DNA of 18,761 bases from Lachnospiraceae bacterium (GCA_024691145.1 JAILNW010000423.1:1-18761); one strand, 5' to 3'; shown: positions 7,100-14,819, counted from the stretch's first letter. Program-made: numbers and translations. The notes: generated from the sequence alone by a model not told the origin.

Positions 7100-8601
7100 T
7101 CTCCTGCGTGTGAGATACCGAGAATCTCAAGCTCCTTTCCTGTAAGATTAATTCCTCGCAGCATTAATCGGTTACCACGAAGAGTTTCGATTGAGTTAAT
7201 ACCCATACCGCCCATAAGTTCTTTAATCTCATGTCTCCATGCAGTCATAAGATTAACAAGTCTTTCAGAACCTATATCAGGATTAAGTCTCTTAACAAGT
7301 TCAGGTCTTTGTGTAGCTATACCCCAGTTACACTTGCCTGTCTGGCAAGTTCTGCAAAGGTGGCATCCAAGGGCAAGTAAAGCAGCTGTTGCTACGTAGC
7401 AGGCATCTGCACCAAGGGCAACTGCTTTAACAACATCAGAAGCACTTCTTATACTTCCTCCAACAACAAGAGATACATTATTTCTTATACCCTCATCTCT
7501 AAGTCTCTTATCAACTGCTGCAAGGGCAAGTTCAATTGGAATACCAACATTATCTCTTATTCTTGTTGGAGCAGCTCCTGTACCGCCTCTGAAACCATCA
7601 ATAGCAATAATATCAGCTCCGCTTCTTGCAATACCACTTGCTATTGCTGCTATATTATGAACAGCTGCAACCTTTACAATAACAGGTTTCTTATACTGAG
7701 TAGCTTCTTTAAGTGAAAATACAAGCTGTCTCAAATCCTCGATAGAATAAATATCATGGTGAGGTGCTGGTGAAATGGCATCTGAACCCTCTGGTATCAT
7801 TCTTGTTTTAGATACATCTCCTACAATCTTTGCTCCAGGCAAATGTCCTCCGATACCAGGCTTTGCGCCCTGTCCCATTTTAATCTCAATTGCTGCACCA
7901 GCGTTAAGGTAATCTTCATGAACACCAAATCTTCCTGATGCTACCTGCACAATTGTATTCTCGCCATATACATAAAAATCTTCATGAAGACCGCCCTCAC
8001 CTGTGTTGTAGTAAATACCAAGCTCCTTAGAAGCTCTTGCAAGACTTTCATGTGCATTGTAACTGATTGAACCATAGCTCATAGCCGAAAACATAACAGG
8101 CATTGATAATTCAAGCTGTGGTGATATATCTGTAATTATATTGCCATTTTCATCTCTTTTAATCTTTTCAGGCTTTTTACCTAAGAAAACTCTGGTTTCC
8201 ATAGGCTCACGAAGTGGATCAATAGGTGGGTTTGTAACCTGTGATGCATTAATTAACATCTTGTCCCAGTATACAGGAAGCGGATTAGGATTACCCATTG
8301 ATGATAAAAGAACACCACCGCTGTTTGCCTGTTTATATATTTCTTTTATAGTATCCTGTTTCCAGTTTGCATTTTCTCTCAAAGTACATTCGTTCTTTGT
8401 AATCTTAAGTGCTCTTGTTGGACAAAGAGTAACACATCTCTGGCAGTCAACACATTTGCTTTCATCGCTAAGCATTACATTGCCATCTTCGTTATAAATA
8501 TGTACTTCGTTGGCACACTGTCTCTCACAGACTCTGCACTTGATACATCTGTTCTGATCCCTTATTACTTCAAATTCAGGAAATATATAATTAATTGCCA
8601 T
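7096..8601 (-). CDS. Glutamate synthase, ferredoxin-FMN synthase subunit
   Basis: A 501-residue catalytic subunit (archaeal-type GltB central domain) that reduces 2-iminoglutarate, formed from 2-oxoglutarate and ammonia, to glutamate. Residues 19-60 hold two [4Fe-4S] ferredoxin motifs (C19/22/25/29 and C50/53/56/60). An FMN-binding TIM barrel follows, with MSYGSIS, GEGGLHED, GQGAKPGIGGHLPG, SPAPHHDIYSIEDL, DGFRGGTGAAPT and VVGGSIRSASDV. The C-terminal cysteine stretch CHLCRTCQTGKC before NWGIATQ corresponds to the [3Fe-4S] site of glutamate synthases. The frame extends to a GTG at 8610, but GGAAGG lies 8 nt before the ATG at 8601, which is chosen. It overlaps the end of the glutaminase gene by 11 nt. 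No N-terminal amidotransferase or C-terminal GXGXG domain is fused; both are separate genes beside it. Confidence 0.95.
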   Translation of the reverse strand: MAINYIFPEFEVIRDQNRCIKCRVCERQCANEVHIYNEDGNVMLSDESKCVDCQRCVTLCPTRALKITKNECTLRENANWKQDTIKEIYKQANSGGVLLSSMGNPNPLPVYWDKMLINASQVTNPPIDPLREPMETRVFLGKKPEKIKRDENGNIITDISPQLELSMPVMFSAMSYGSISYNAHESLARASKELGIYYNTGEGGLHEDFYVYGENTIVQVASGRFGVHEDYLNAGAAIEIKMGQGAKPGIGGHLPGAKIVGDVSKTRMIPEGSDAISPAPHHDIYSIEDLRQLVFSLKEATQYKKPVIVKVAAVHNIAAIASGIARSGADIIAIDGFRGGTGAAPTRIRDNVGIPIELALAAVDKRLRDEGIRNNVSLVVGGSIRSASDVVKAVALGADACYVATAALLALGCHLCRTCQTGKCNWGIATQRPELVKRLNPDIGSERLVNLMTAWRHEIKELMGGMGINSIETLRGNRLMLRGINLTGKELEILGISHAGE

Positions 8602-9691
8602 TACTTGCACCTTCCTTCACTCTTACTATAACCGGCTCTCCTCCCTGCGGAGCATATATATTCTCTGCATCCGGTTCCATAACTCTTATGGCAGCTTCTT
8701 CACTTGCTATAAATACCTTATCATCTTTTTCTCCAACAACCATTGAACGAAGCTTAAGTCTGTCATTAAGAGCCATAAGTCCATTTTCAAAACCAAGTAC
8801 AATTGAAAATGGTCCTGTAACAAGAAGGCTGCTGAATACTGTTCTGAGATAAGTAAGTTTTTCTTTTTCCTTCTCATCTTTAGCAGCAATTGTACTCCAG
8901 AATGGTGCTGCAATAACTGATGCAGCCTCTTCTAAAGTAAGTCCCTGTTTTCTAAGGAGATAATCAGCTATATAAGTAATAACCTCAGTATCAGTCTGTA
9001 ATGTACATTTGTAACCAAACATCTCTATAAATCTTCTGTTGGCATCATATGAAGAAATCTCACCATTATGTACTATAGAATAATCAAGAAGTGCAAATGG
9101 ATGAGCACCTCCCCACCATCCTGGTGTATTAGTTGGATATCTTCCATGTGCTGTCCAGCTGTATCCTTCATATTTATCAAGTTTGTAGAATCTTCCTACA
9201 TCCTCCGGATAACCTACCGCCTTAAATGCTCCCATGTTCTTTCCGCTTGAGAATACATAAGAACCTTTAAAATGTGTATTAATCTTCATTACTATTCTTG
9301 CAACATATTCTTTCTCGTCTAACTGCATTGCACGAAGAACTGAATTAAGTGGTGCAACGAAGTATCTCCATATAAGAGGTTCATCTGTAATCTCTGGAAT
9401 AGTTCTTGTAGGTATAGGCTCAGCTTTTACTATCTCGAACTTTTCCTTAAGATACTTCTCACACTCTTCTTTACTATAATTATCATCAAAGAATAAATGC
9501 AGTGCAAAAAAATCTTTATATTCAGGATAAATACCATATCCTGCAAATCCGCCACCCAGACCATTCGATCTGTCGTGCATCGGAATCATACTCTTAAATA
9601 TCTTTTCACCAGTCATCATATTACCATCTTTAGAAATAACTGCTGCAATAGCGCATCCAGATGGAATACGAATCTCTCCTTCCTTCAACAT
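8591..9691 (-). CDS. Glutamate synthase, glutamine amidotransferase (class II) subunit
   Basis: A 366-residue Ntn-type glutaminase that releases ammonia from glutamine for the synthase subunit. The catalytic cysteine is Cys13, counted from the chosen start, in IPSGCAIAAV. It would be exposed by removal of a 12-residue propeptide, as in other glutamate synthases. Further family motifs are GRYPTNTPGWWGGAHPF, VHNGEIS with its oxyanion Asn-Gly, and QTDTEVITY. An ATG at 9700 gives three more residues, but it directly abuts the GAGAGG ribosome site; the ATG at 9691 lies 9 nt away and is preferred. It is the first gene of the five-gene operon and overlaps the next by 11 nt. The leader carries an intrinsic terminator between promoter and start, so expression is likely set by antitermination. 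Confidence 0.94.
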   Translation of the reverse strand: MLKEGEIRIPSGCAIAAVISKDGNMMTGEKIFKSMIPMHDRSNGLGGGFAGYGIYPEYKDFFALHLFFDDNYSKEECEKYLKEKFEIVKAEPIPTRTIPEITDEPLIWRYFVAPLNSVLRAMQLDEKEYVARIVMKINTHFKGSYVFSSGKNMGAFKAVGYPEDVGRFYKLDKYEGYSWTAHGRYPTNTPGWWGGAHPFALLDYSIVHNGEISSYDANRRFIEMFGYKCTLQTDTEVITYIADYLLRKQGLTLEEAASVIAAPFWSTIAAKDEKEKEKLTYLRTVFSSLLVTGPFSIVLGFENGLMALNDRLKLRSMVVGEKDDKVFIASEEAAIRVMEPDAENIYAPQGGEPVIVRVKEGASNGN

Positions 9692-9718
9692 ATCCTTCAT
9701 CCTCTCTTTTTTGTATAG

Positions 9719-9766
9719 AAAAAAGGGTGCTCATCTAACTGCTTTAACAGTTAAACGAACACCCTT
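9719..9766 (-). terminator. Leader terminator (attenuator) of the glutamate synthase operon
   Basis: On the minus strand a 10-bp outer stem (5' arm 9757-9766, 3' arm 9723-9732, one G-U pair) encloses a 6-bp inner stem with the hexaloop UUAAAG, then six U residues (9719-9724). It starts about 10 nt after the predicted transcription start and ends about 28 nt before the ATG. The operon can therefore be transcribed only if this hairpin is overcome. The 5' arm begins within a GCAAGGGTG motif also found in the glnN leader. Confidence 0.85.
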
Positions 9767-9781
9767 GCTCATTTGTTAGAA

Positions 9782-9811
9782 ATTGTAGCACAGGACTAAT
9801 ACATTTGTCAA
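9782..9811 (-). promoter_or_regulatory. Sigma-A promoter of the glutamate synthase operon
   Basis: On the minus strand there is a perfect TTGACA -35 box (9806-9811), an 18-nt spacer and TACAAT (9782-9787) preceded by TGC, an extended -10 element. The predicted start is near 9775, just ahead of the leader hairpin. Confidence 0.85.
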
Positions 9812-9819
9812 CACCCTTT

Positions 9820-9865
9820 TTAAAAAAATTATGAAAAAAATTTTTTTGATTTTTTTTATTTTTCC
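9820..9865. other. A/T-tract spacer between divergent promoters
   Basis: Nearly pure runs of A and T (A7, A7T7, T8 and similar) lie between the divergent -35 boxes. They may act as UP elements or intrinsically bent DNA for both promoters. No open frame or operator with clear dyad symmetry is visible here. Confidence 0.5.
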
Positions 9866-9867
9866 TC

Positions 9868-9896
9868 TTGACATTCAAAAAAACATGGTCTATAAT
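9868..9896 (+). promoter_or_regulatory. Sigma-A promoter of glnN
   Basis: A perfect TTGACA (9868-9873), a 17-nt spacer and a perfect TATAAT (9891-9896). The predicted start is near 9903. This is a consensus promoter, so control of glnN is more likely to act after initiation, at the two leader terminators. Confidence 0.92.
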
Positions 9897-9917
9897 CAAA
9901 TGCATAAAAGGCAATGG

Positions 9918-9948
9918 CGTCTTAGATTAAATTCTAAGGCGTTTTTTT
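9918..9948 (+). terminator. Leader terminator 1 (attenuator) of glnN
   Basis: A 9-bp stem (arms 9918-9926 and 9933-9941, one G-U pair) with the hexaloop UUAAAU is followed by seven T residues (9942-9948). It begins about 15 nt after the predicted transcription start. Its 5' arm overlaps a GGCAATGGCG motif at 9910-9919. The geometry mirrors the attenuator on the glutamate synthase side. Confidence 0.85.
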
Positions 9949-9977
9949 AATTATATTGTGTTATACTTTATTTACAT

Positions 9978-10014
9978 GGCAAGGGCGCTATCAAAAGAAT
10001 ACCCTTGCCTTTTT
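9978..10014 (+). terminator. Leader terminator 2 of glnN
   Basis: An 8-bp G+C-rich stem (arms 9978-9985 and 10002-10009) with a 16-nt loop is followed by five T residues (10010-10014). It starts with GGCAAGGGCG, the same motif that precedes terminator 1. It lies 47 nt before the glnN ATG, so glnN transcripts must pass two terminators in tandem. Confidence 0.8.
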
Positions 10015-10060
10015 CTATTAAAATACGATTTAAAAATAAAAGAAACGGAGGATAATTTTT

Positions 10061-12157
10061 ATGAGTACAGTTACAGATTATTTTGGAAGTTTAGTTTTTG
10101 ATGATAGGGTAATGAAAGCAAGCCTTTCTGCAAAGGTTTACAATTCATTAAAGAAAACTATAGATGAAGGAGAACGACTTGACAATCAGGTTGCAGATGC
10201 TGTTGCACAGGCAATGAAAGACTGGGCAATTAGCCACGGAGCAACACATTTTACTCACTGGTTCCAGCCACTTACAGGTGTAACTGCTGAGAAGCATGAC
10301 AGCTTTATCTCTCCTTCTCCAGACGGAAGCGTTATAATGGAATTTTCAGGAAAGGAACTTCTTCAGGGAGAGCCTGATGCATCATCTTTCCCATCAGGAG
10401 GACTTAGAGCAACATTTGAAGCCAGAGGATATACAGCATGGGATCCAACTTCTTATGCATTTATAAAAGGAAAAACATTATGTATACCTACAGCATTCTG
10501 TTCATATGGCGGAGAAGCTCTTGATAAGAAAACTCCTCTTCTTCGTTCAATGCAGGCACTTAATAAACAGGCAATGCGTATTTTAAAACTTTTCGGAAAC
10601 GAAGATGTAAAATGTGTTAGAACATCAGTTGGTCCAGAGCAGGAATATTTCCTTGTAACAAGAGAAATGTTTGATAAGAGACCAGACCTTATATATACAG
10701 GAAGAACTTTATTCGGTTCTAAACCACCAAAGGGACAGGAAATGGATGATCACTACTTTGGTGTTATTAAGCCAAAGGTACTTGAATACATGACAGACCT
10801 TAACGATGAACTTTGGAAACTTGGAATTTTAGCTAAAACTCAGCATAACGAAGTTGCTCCAGCACAGCACGAATTAGCTCCTATATATGGAACAACTAAT
10901 ATAGCAACTGATCACAACCAGCTTACAATGGAAATCATGCAGAAAGTTGCTGTAAAACATGGACTTGTTTGTCTTCTTCATGAAAAACCATTTGCCGGAG
11001 TAAACGGAAGCGGTAAACATAACAACTGGTCAATTGCAACTGATACAGGTGTTAACCTTTTAACTCCTGGTGAAACACCTTATGAAAATGCACAGTTCTT
11101 ATTATTCCTTTGCTCAGTAATTAAAGCTGTTGATGATTATCAGGATTTATTAAGACTTTCAGTTGCCACTGCTGGTAACGATCACAGACTTGGAGCAAAT
11201 GAGGCACCACCAGCTGTTGTTTCTATCTTCTTAGGTGATGAATTAACAGCTATACTCGAAGCAATTGAAAATGACACACCATACAATGCTGCAGAAAAGA
11301 CTTTATTAAAACTTGGAGTACATGTACTTCCTAAGTTCCCAAGAGATACTACTGACCGAAACCGTACATCACCATTCGCATTTACAGGTAACAAGTTCGA
11401 GTTCAGAATGCTTGGTTCATCTAACAGTATTGCATGTGCAAACATTATGCTTAACACAGCTGTTGCTGAATCACTTAAGCAGTACGCCGACATTCTTGAG
11501 GGATGCGATAACTTTGATGAAACATTACACAAAGTTATTCAGGATACTATTAAAGAACATAAGAGAATTATCTTTAACGGTAATGGTTATGATGATGAGT
11601 GGATTAATGAAGCTACAACTAACAGAGGTCTTTTAAACTACAAGACTACACCAGACTGTATGCCTCATTTGCTTGATGAGAAGAATGTTGAGTTATTAAC
11701 TTCTCATAAGGTATTCTCAGTACCAGAGCTTAACTCACGTTGTGAAATCATGCTTGATAACTATAATAAAGCAGTTAACATCGAAGCTCAGACAATGGTT
11801 TCTATGGTTAGAAAGAGTATTCTTTCAGCTATTGATGCATTTGCAAGCGATGTTGCTTCAACTCTTGCTTCTAAGCAGGCAGTTGTACCAGGTATAAAAT
11901 CAGCTTATGAAACTACTCTTATAACAAGACTTTCAGAGCTTATTGATGAAATAGATACAAATACTTTAAAATTAGAGGAAGTTATAGCTGAAATCAAGAC
12001 AAATGATAATGTTGTAGCTATATCTGAAACTATAAGAGATACTGTTCTTCCACTTATGGAAACAATCAGAGCCGCTGTTGATGAAGCAGAAGAAAAGACA
12101 GACAAAGATTACTGGCCATATCCATCATATGGTGAATTATTATTCAGCGTAAGATAG
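10061..12157 (+). CDS. glnN: Glutamine synthetase type III
   Basis: A 698-residue GSIII enzyme that makes glutamine from glutamate, ammonia and ATP. Its length (about 700, against about 450 for GSI) and motif set identify type III. Visible motifs are PKGQEMDDHYFG, NEVAPAQHE (about 263-272), GVNGSGKHNNWS (about 315-324, the glutamate/metal loop), GNDHRLGANEAPPA (about 372-385) and PFAFTGNKFEFR (about 437-449). A long helical C-terminal region follows, ending in TDKDYWPYPSYGELLFSVR. GGAGG lies 9 nt before the ATG. It stands alone between its own leader and a terminator, divergent from glutamate synthase, so the two complete the GS-GOGAT cycle. Type III enzymes lack the GSI adenylylation control. 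The tandem leader terminators point to control by antitermination, probably in response to nitrogen status. Confidence 0.98.
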   Translation: MSTVTDYFGSLVFDDRVMKASLSAKVYNSLKKTIDEGERLDNQVADAVAQAMKDWAISHGATHFTHWFQPLTGVTAEKHDSFISPSPDGSVIMEFSGKELLQGEPDASSFPSGGLRATFEARGYTAWDPTSYAFIKGKTLCIPTAFCSYGGEALDKKTPLLRSMQALNKQAMRILKLFGNEDVKCVRTSVGPEQEYFLVTREMFDKRPDLIYTGRTLFGSKPPKGQEMDDHYFGVIKPKVLEYMTDLNDELWKLGILAKTQHNEVAPAQHELAPIYGTTNIATDHNQLTMEIMQKVAVKHGLVCLLHEKPFAGVNGSGKHNNWSIATDTGVNLLTPGETPYENAQFLLFLCSVIKAVDDYQDLLRLSVATAGNDHRLGANEAPPAVVSIFLGDELTAILEAIENDTPYNAAEKTLLKLGVHVLPKFPRDTTDRNRTSPFAFTGNKFEFRMLGSSNSIACANIMLNTAVAESLKQYADILEGCDNFDETLHKVIQDTIKEHKRIIFNGNGYDDEWINEATTNRGLLNYKTTPDCMPHLLDEKNVELLTSHKVFSVPELNSRCEIMLDNYNKAVNIEAQTMVSMVRKSILSAIDAFASDVASTLASKQAVVPGIKSAYETTLITRLSELIDEIDTNTLKLEEVIAEIKTNDNVVAISETIRDTVLPLMETIRAAVDEAEEKTDKDYWPYPSYGELLFSVR

Positions 12158-12173
12158 TTCAATGGAAAAAAAG

Positions 12174-12226
12174 AGGAATTAAGAAATTTAATTTTCTTAA
12201 TTCCTTTATTTTTAATCTTTTTTTCT
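12174..12226. terminator. Bidirectional terminator between glnN and the maltodextrin operon
   Basis: A perfect 13-bp inverted repeat (arms 12174-12186 and 12193-12205, 6-nt loop). On the plus strand it is followed by TTATTTTTAATC and a T7 run; on the minus strand by CTTTTTTTCC. It ends glnN, whose stop codon is 16 nt upstream, and can also end the convergent operon, though about 90 nt past its last stop. Confidence 0.9.
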
Positions 12227-12298
12227 TATTCTTCTTTTAATTCCATCACTGGAACTCACTGCATAAGTTATTTCCCTACTGTATATTTTTTACAAGAT

Positions 12299-13060
12299 TT
12301 AGTTTTCATTTTTCTTATCTTTTAATTTTATAAATACAATTGTTCCAACAATTGCAATAACAAGAACTATAAGTACAATAGCAATAATTTTAACTATATT
12401 TCCAGTATCTGCCTCTTCTTCAGCTAGTGCAGCAGTAGTCTGTGCATCATCATTTCCACTTATTTCAGTTACATCAGCTTCAGGTTCTTCTGTTGGCTCT
12501 GGTGCTAATGTTGGTTCAAAATCAACATTTTCCTTTGTATATAACTCTTCTGCTGGTGCCACAAATCCTTCAGTTCTTGGCCATGAATCACTTAATGGAA
12601 TTGTATATAGATAGCCGCTTGCAGCTGCATCTACTTCAAGATCATTAACTTCTTCCTCTGTTCCAGACTGTTCACCTGCAACAATAACCCAGGCTTCTTT
12701 TATAGTATTTGGTACATCTTTAATGTCTCCTGTCTGTCTGTCATTATTCTTATCATACATACCATCTTGATTGTAATCTGAACTAAATACAAGATTAAGA
12801 TTTCCTTTTGATTTAAAAGTAATAGTTATCCAGCCATTCTCATCTGGGTTTTCAAGCTTATATCCCTGCCAGCCACTAAATAATTCACCAGAATCTGGTC
12901 CCCAGTTATAAATATAAAAATTAGGCCAGTCCATACGGTTCTTAACATGTAATGTAATCTCTTCTCCATCACCTGTATCAATAGTTGTTGCAAATGCATT
13001 AGATGATGCAAATACAGTTACTATAGCTGCTAACATTAAAATTCTAATAAACTTCTTCAT
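12299..13060 (-). CDS. Surface-anchored CBM26-like starch-binding protein (no catalytic domain)
   Basis: Encodes 253 residues from the ATG at 13060, which has AAAGGAG 6-7 nt upstream; the longer frame to 13108 lacks a ribosome site. A signal peptide (residues 1-24, ending AFA) is followed by one domain at about 29-115. Its pattern is HVKN, DWPNFYIYNW, GWQGYKLE, GWITITF, NLNLVFSS and QTGDI, resembling starch-binding module family 26. A second stretch (about 115-165) is unassigned. A Pro/Glu/Asp-rich linker follows, then a C-terminal hydrophobic helix (about 222-244) with a Lys-rich tail. No LPXTG is present; the tail could be a plain membrane anchor or a degenerate sorting signal (EADTGN). It is the last gene of the maltodextrin operon, 22 nt after the GH13 gene. 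Likely role: holding starch or dextrins at the cell surface near the binding protein. The CBM26 assignment rests on pattern only. Confidence 0.68.
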   Translation of the reverse strand: MKKFIRILMLAAIVTVFASSNAFATTIDTGDGEEITLHVKNRMDWPNFYIYNWGPDSGELFSGWQGYKLENPDENGWITITFKSKGNLNLVFSSDYNQDGMYDKNNDRQTGDIKDVPNTIKEAWVIVAGEQSGTEEEVNDLEVDAAASGYLYTIPLSDSWPRTEGFVAPAEELYTKENVDFEPTLAPEPTEEPEADVTEISGNDDAQTTAALAEEEADTGNIVKIIAIVLIVLVIAIVGTIVFIKLKDKKNEN

Positions 13061-13082
13061 ATGAATCTCCTTTACATAAAAA

Positions 13083-14819
13083 TTATATTTTATAAAATCC
13101 TGAACCATCAGGCTTTATAACAACTTTATTATCCTTAAGTAAGCATCTGTTGGCAATAAGTTCTTTAATACTGCCTTCTTTCTTTTTATACTTAGCTAAA
13201 CTGACCTCAACATTTTTATCGGTATTATTACAAAGAATAATTATCTTTTCATTATTATAACTTCTAATCATTATAAATGCTTTTTTATCATAATTAAACT
13301 TTATATCACCTTTTTTCAGAACTTCTTCTTTCTTTCTGATATCAATAATTTTTTTATAATACTCGAATATTTTTTTATTCCATTTTGAGCTGTCCCATTC
13401 AAAACCTTTACGGCATCCAGGGTCATACTCTCCGTCCATTCCAATTTCAGTGCCATAATATATGCAAGGCATTCCTACATATCCGAACAAAAATGTAACA
13501 GCAGCTAACAATTTATTCTCGTCATTCTTTGTTGTGGTTAAAAATCTTTCCGTATCATGGCTATCAAGAAGATTAAGCATGCTATAATTAACATTATCAC
13601 CATACTGCATAAGATGTCTTGATAATCCATATTCAAATTTTGAAGCATCAATCTTTTTTCTAGCGAAATAATCAAGGGCAAGCTTTGTAACTGGATAGTT
13701 CATAACACTATCATACATATCTCCTCTTAAATATTCTAAAGAAGTATGCCACGACTCACCAATTATTGCAATATCCTTGTTTATTGATTTTATAGACTTT
13801 CTAAAATCACGCCAGAAATCCTTATCAACTTCATCAGCAACATCCAGTCTCCAGCCATCAATATTACATTCATTAGTCCAGTATTTAGCTACATCAATAA
13901 GATATTTTCTTACTTCAGGATTGGATGTATTAAACTTCGGCATGTAATTACAGAATGAAAACACTTTATAATTCAGTTTTTCTGTATCTACAGGAAAGCT
14001 GTCAATGCAAAACCAGTCCTTATAAGGCGAATCAGCATTATTAATTACATCCTGAAAGAATGATATATTCATGCTACAATGATTAAATACTGCATCAAGC
14101 ATAATCCTTATATCTCTTTTGTGGGCATGTTCTACAAGTTTCCTAAGAGTGTCCTTATCTCCGAAATATTTGTCAACCTTCATGTAATCATTTGTATCAT
14201 ACTTATGATTTGAATCAGCTGAAAATACAGGAGTAAGATATACTGCATTAATTCCAAGTTCAGCAAGATAATCAATATTATCTATTATACCTTGTAAATT
14301 ACCACCATAAAAACTTGTAGGTGTAGGCTTGCTATCCCAGCTAACCAGATAATCCCTGTCTTCAGAATCATTCTTTCCTTTTGCAAATCTTTCAACAAAT
14401 ATCTGGTAAAATACTGTATCATATATCCAGGCTGGTGTTCTATGTATATCACTCTCATTAATCATAGGATAATGAAAAAAAGTACAATATGCCTGACTGT
14501 CATCAAATTCATCAAGCATGCCAATCTCACTGTATATGCTGAAATTGCCATCATTATCGGTTAATTCAAAATAATAACCAATACGTGAATCATCTTCTAC
14601 AATATTGTAGATATAATAATCAAAAAACTCATCAGAATACTCCTTTTTCATCTTAAAACGTTTTTTGGATTCTTCTGACCAATCAAACTTACAGCCATAA
14701 CACAAAATTACTTTTTTCAAGTCACCCTTTGCTGTACGAAGTCTTATTTGTATAGTGTTGTCATTAATAGCATATGCGTAATTACTATAGGGTATATGAC
14801 ATAATGCCTGTACGTTCAT
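13083..14819 (-). CDS. GH13 neopullulanase/cyclomaltodextrinase-type alpha-glucanase, cytoplasmic
   Basis: A 578-residue glycoside hydrolase family 13 enzyme, most like subfamily 20 (neopullulanase, cyclomaltodextrinase, maltogenic amylase). It would hydrolyse imported maltodextrins, cyclodextrins or pullulan fragments. A CBM34-like N-terminal beta domain (about 1-125) precedes the TIM barrel. Conserved regions are I, DAVFNHC (about 240); V, MPKFN (about 295, the subfamily 20 signature); II, GWRLDVADE (nucleophile Asp near 324); III, IIGESWH (acid/base Glu near 354); and IV, LLDSHD (Asp near 420). All three catalytic acids are present. There is no signal peptide, so it acts inside the cell. 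GGAGG lies 7 nt before the ATG, which comes 23 nt after the binding protein stop. Exact product specificity cannot be read. Confidence 0.92.
   Translation of the reverse strand: MNVQALCHIPYSNYAYAINDNTIQIRLRTAKGDLKKVILCYGCKFDWSEESKKRFKMKKEYSDEFFDYYIYNIVEDDSRIGYYFELTDNDGNFSIYSEIGMLDEFDDSQAYCTFFHYPMINESDIHRTPAWIYDTVFYQIFVERFAKGKNDSEDRDYLVSWDSKPTPTSFYGGNLQGIIDNIDYLAELGINAVYLTPVFSADSNHKYDTNDYMKVDKYFGDKDTLRKLVEHAHKRDIRIMLDAVFNHCSMNISFFQDVINNADSPYKDWFCIDSFPVDTEKLNYKVFSFCNYMPKFNTSNPEVRKYLIDVAKYWTNECNIDGWRLDVADEVDKDFWRDFRKSIKSINKDIAIIGESWHTSLEYLRGDMYDSVMNYPVTKLALDYFARKKIDASKFEYGLSRHLMQYGDNVNYSMLNLLDSHDTERFLTTTKNDENKLLAAVTFLFGYVGMPCIYYGTEIGMDGEYDPGCRKGFEWDSSKWNKKIFEYYKKIIDIRKKEEVLKKGDIKFNYDKKAFIMIRSYNNEKIIILCNNTDKNVEVSLAKYKKKEGSIKELIANRCLLKDNKVVIKPDGSGFYKI

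Noticed and set aside
8141..8497. 118-codon plus-strand frame inside the FMN subunit gene.
   Set aside because: Antisense to a well-conserved gene with clear motifs; no ribosome site or recognisable domain.
9719..9766. Glutamine riboswitch (glnA or downstream-peptide type) in the glutamate synthase leader.
   Set aside because: The leader is only about 50 nt before the U run and is fully taken up by the terminator hairpin; there is no room for, or sequence match to, a three-way junction aptamer.
9719..9948. Classical ANTAR dual-hairpin target with A1/G4 hexaloops.
   Set aside because: The hexaloops read UUAAAG and UUAAAU, which do not fit the A1/G4 rule; kept only as a possible variant in the findings.
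11182..11532. 116-codon minus-strand frame inside glnN.
   Set aside because: Antisense to the conserved GSIII catalytic region; no ribosome site.
12240..12253. Small TTCCA...TGGAA hairpin downstream of the CBM gene.
   Set aside because: Only 5 bp with no U run; the 13-bp terminator next to it is enough to explain termination.
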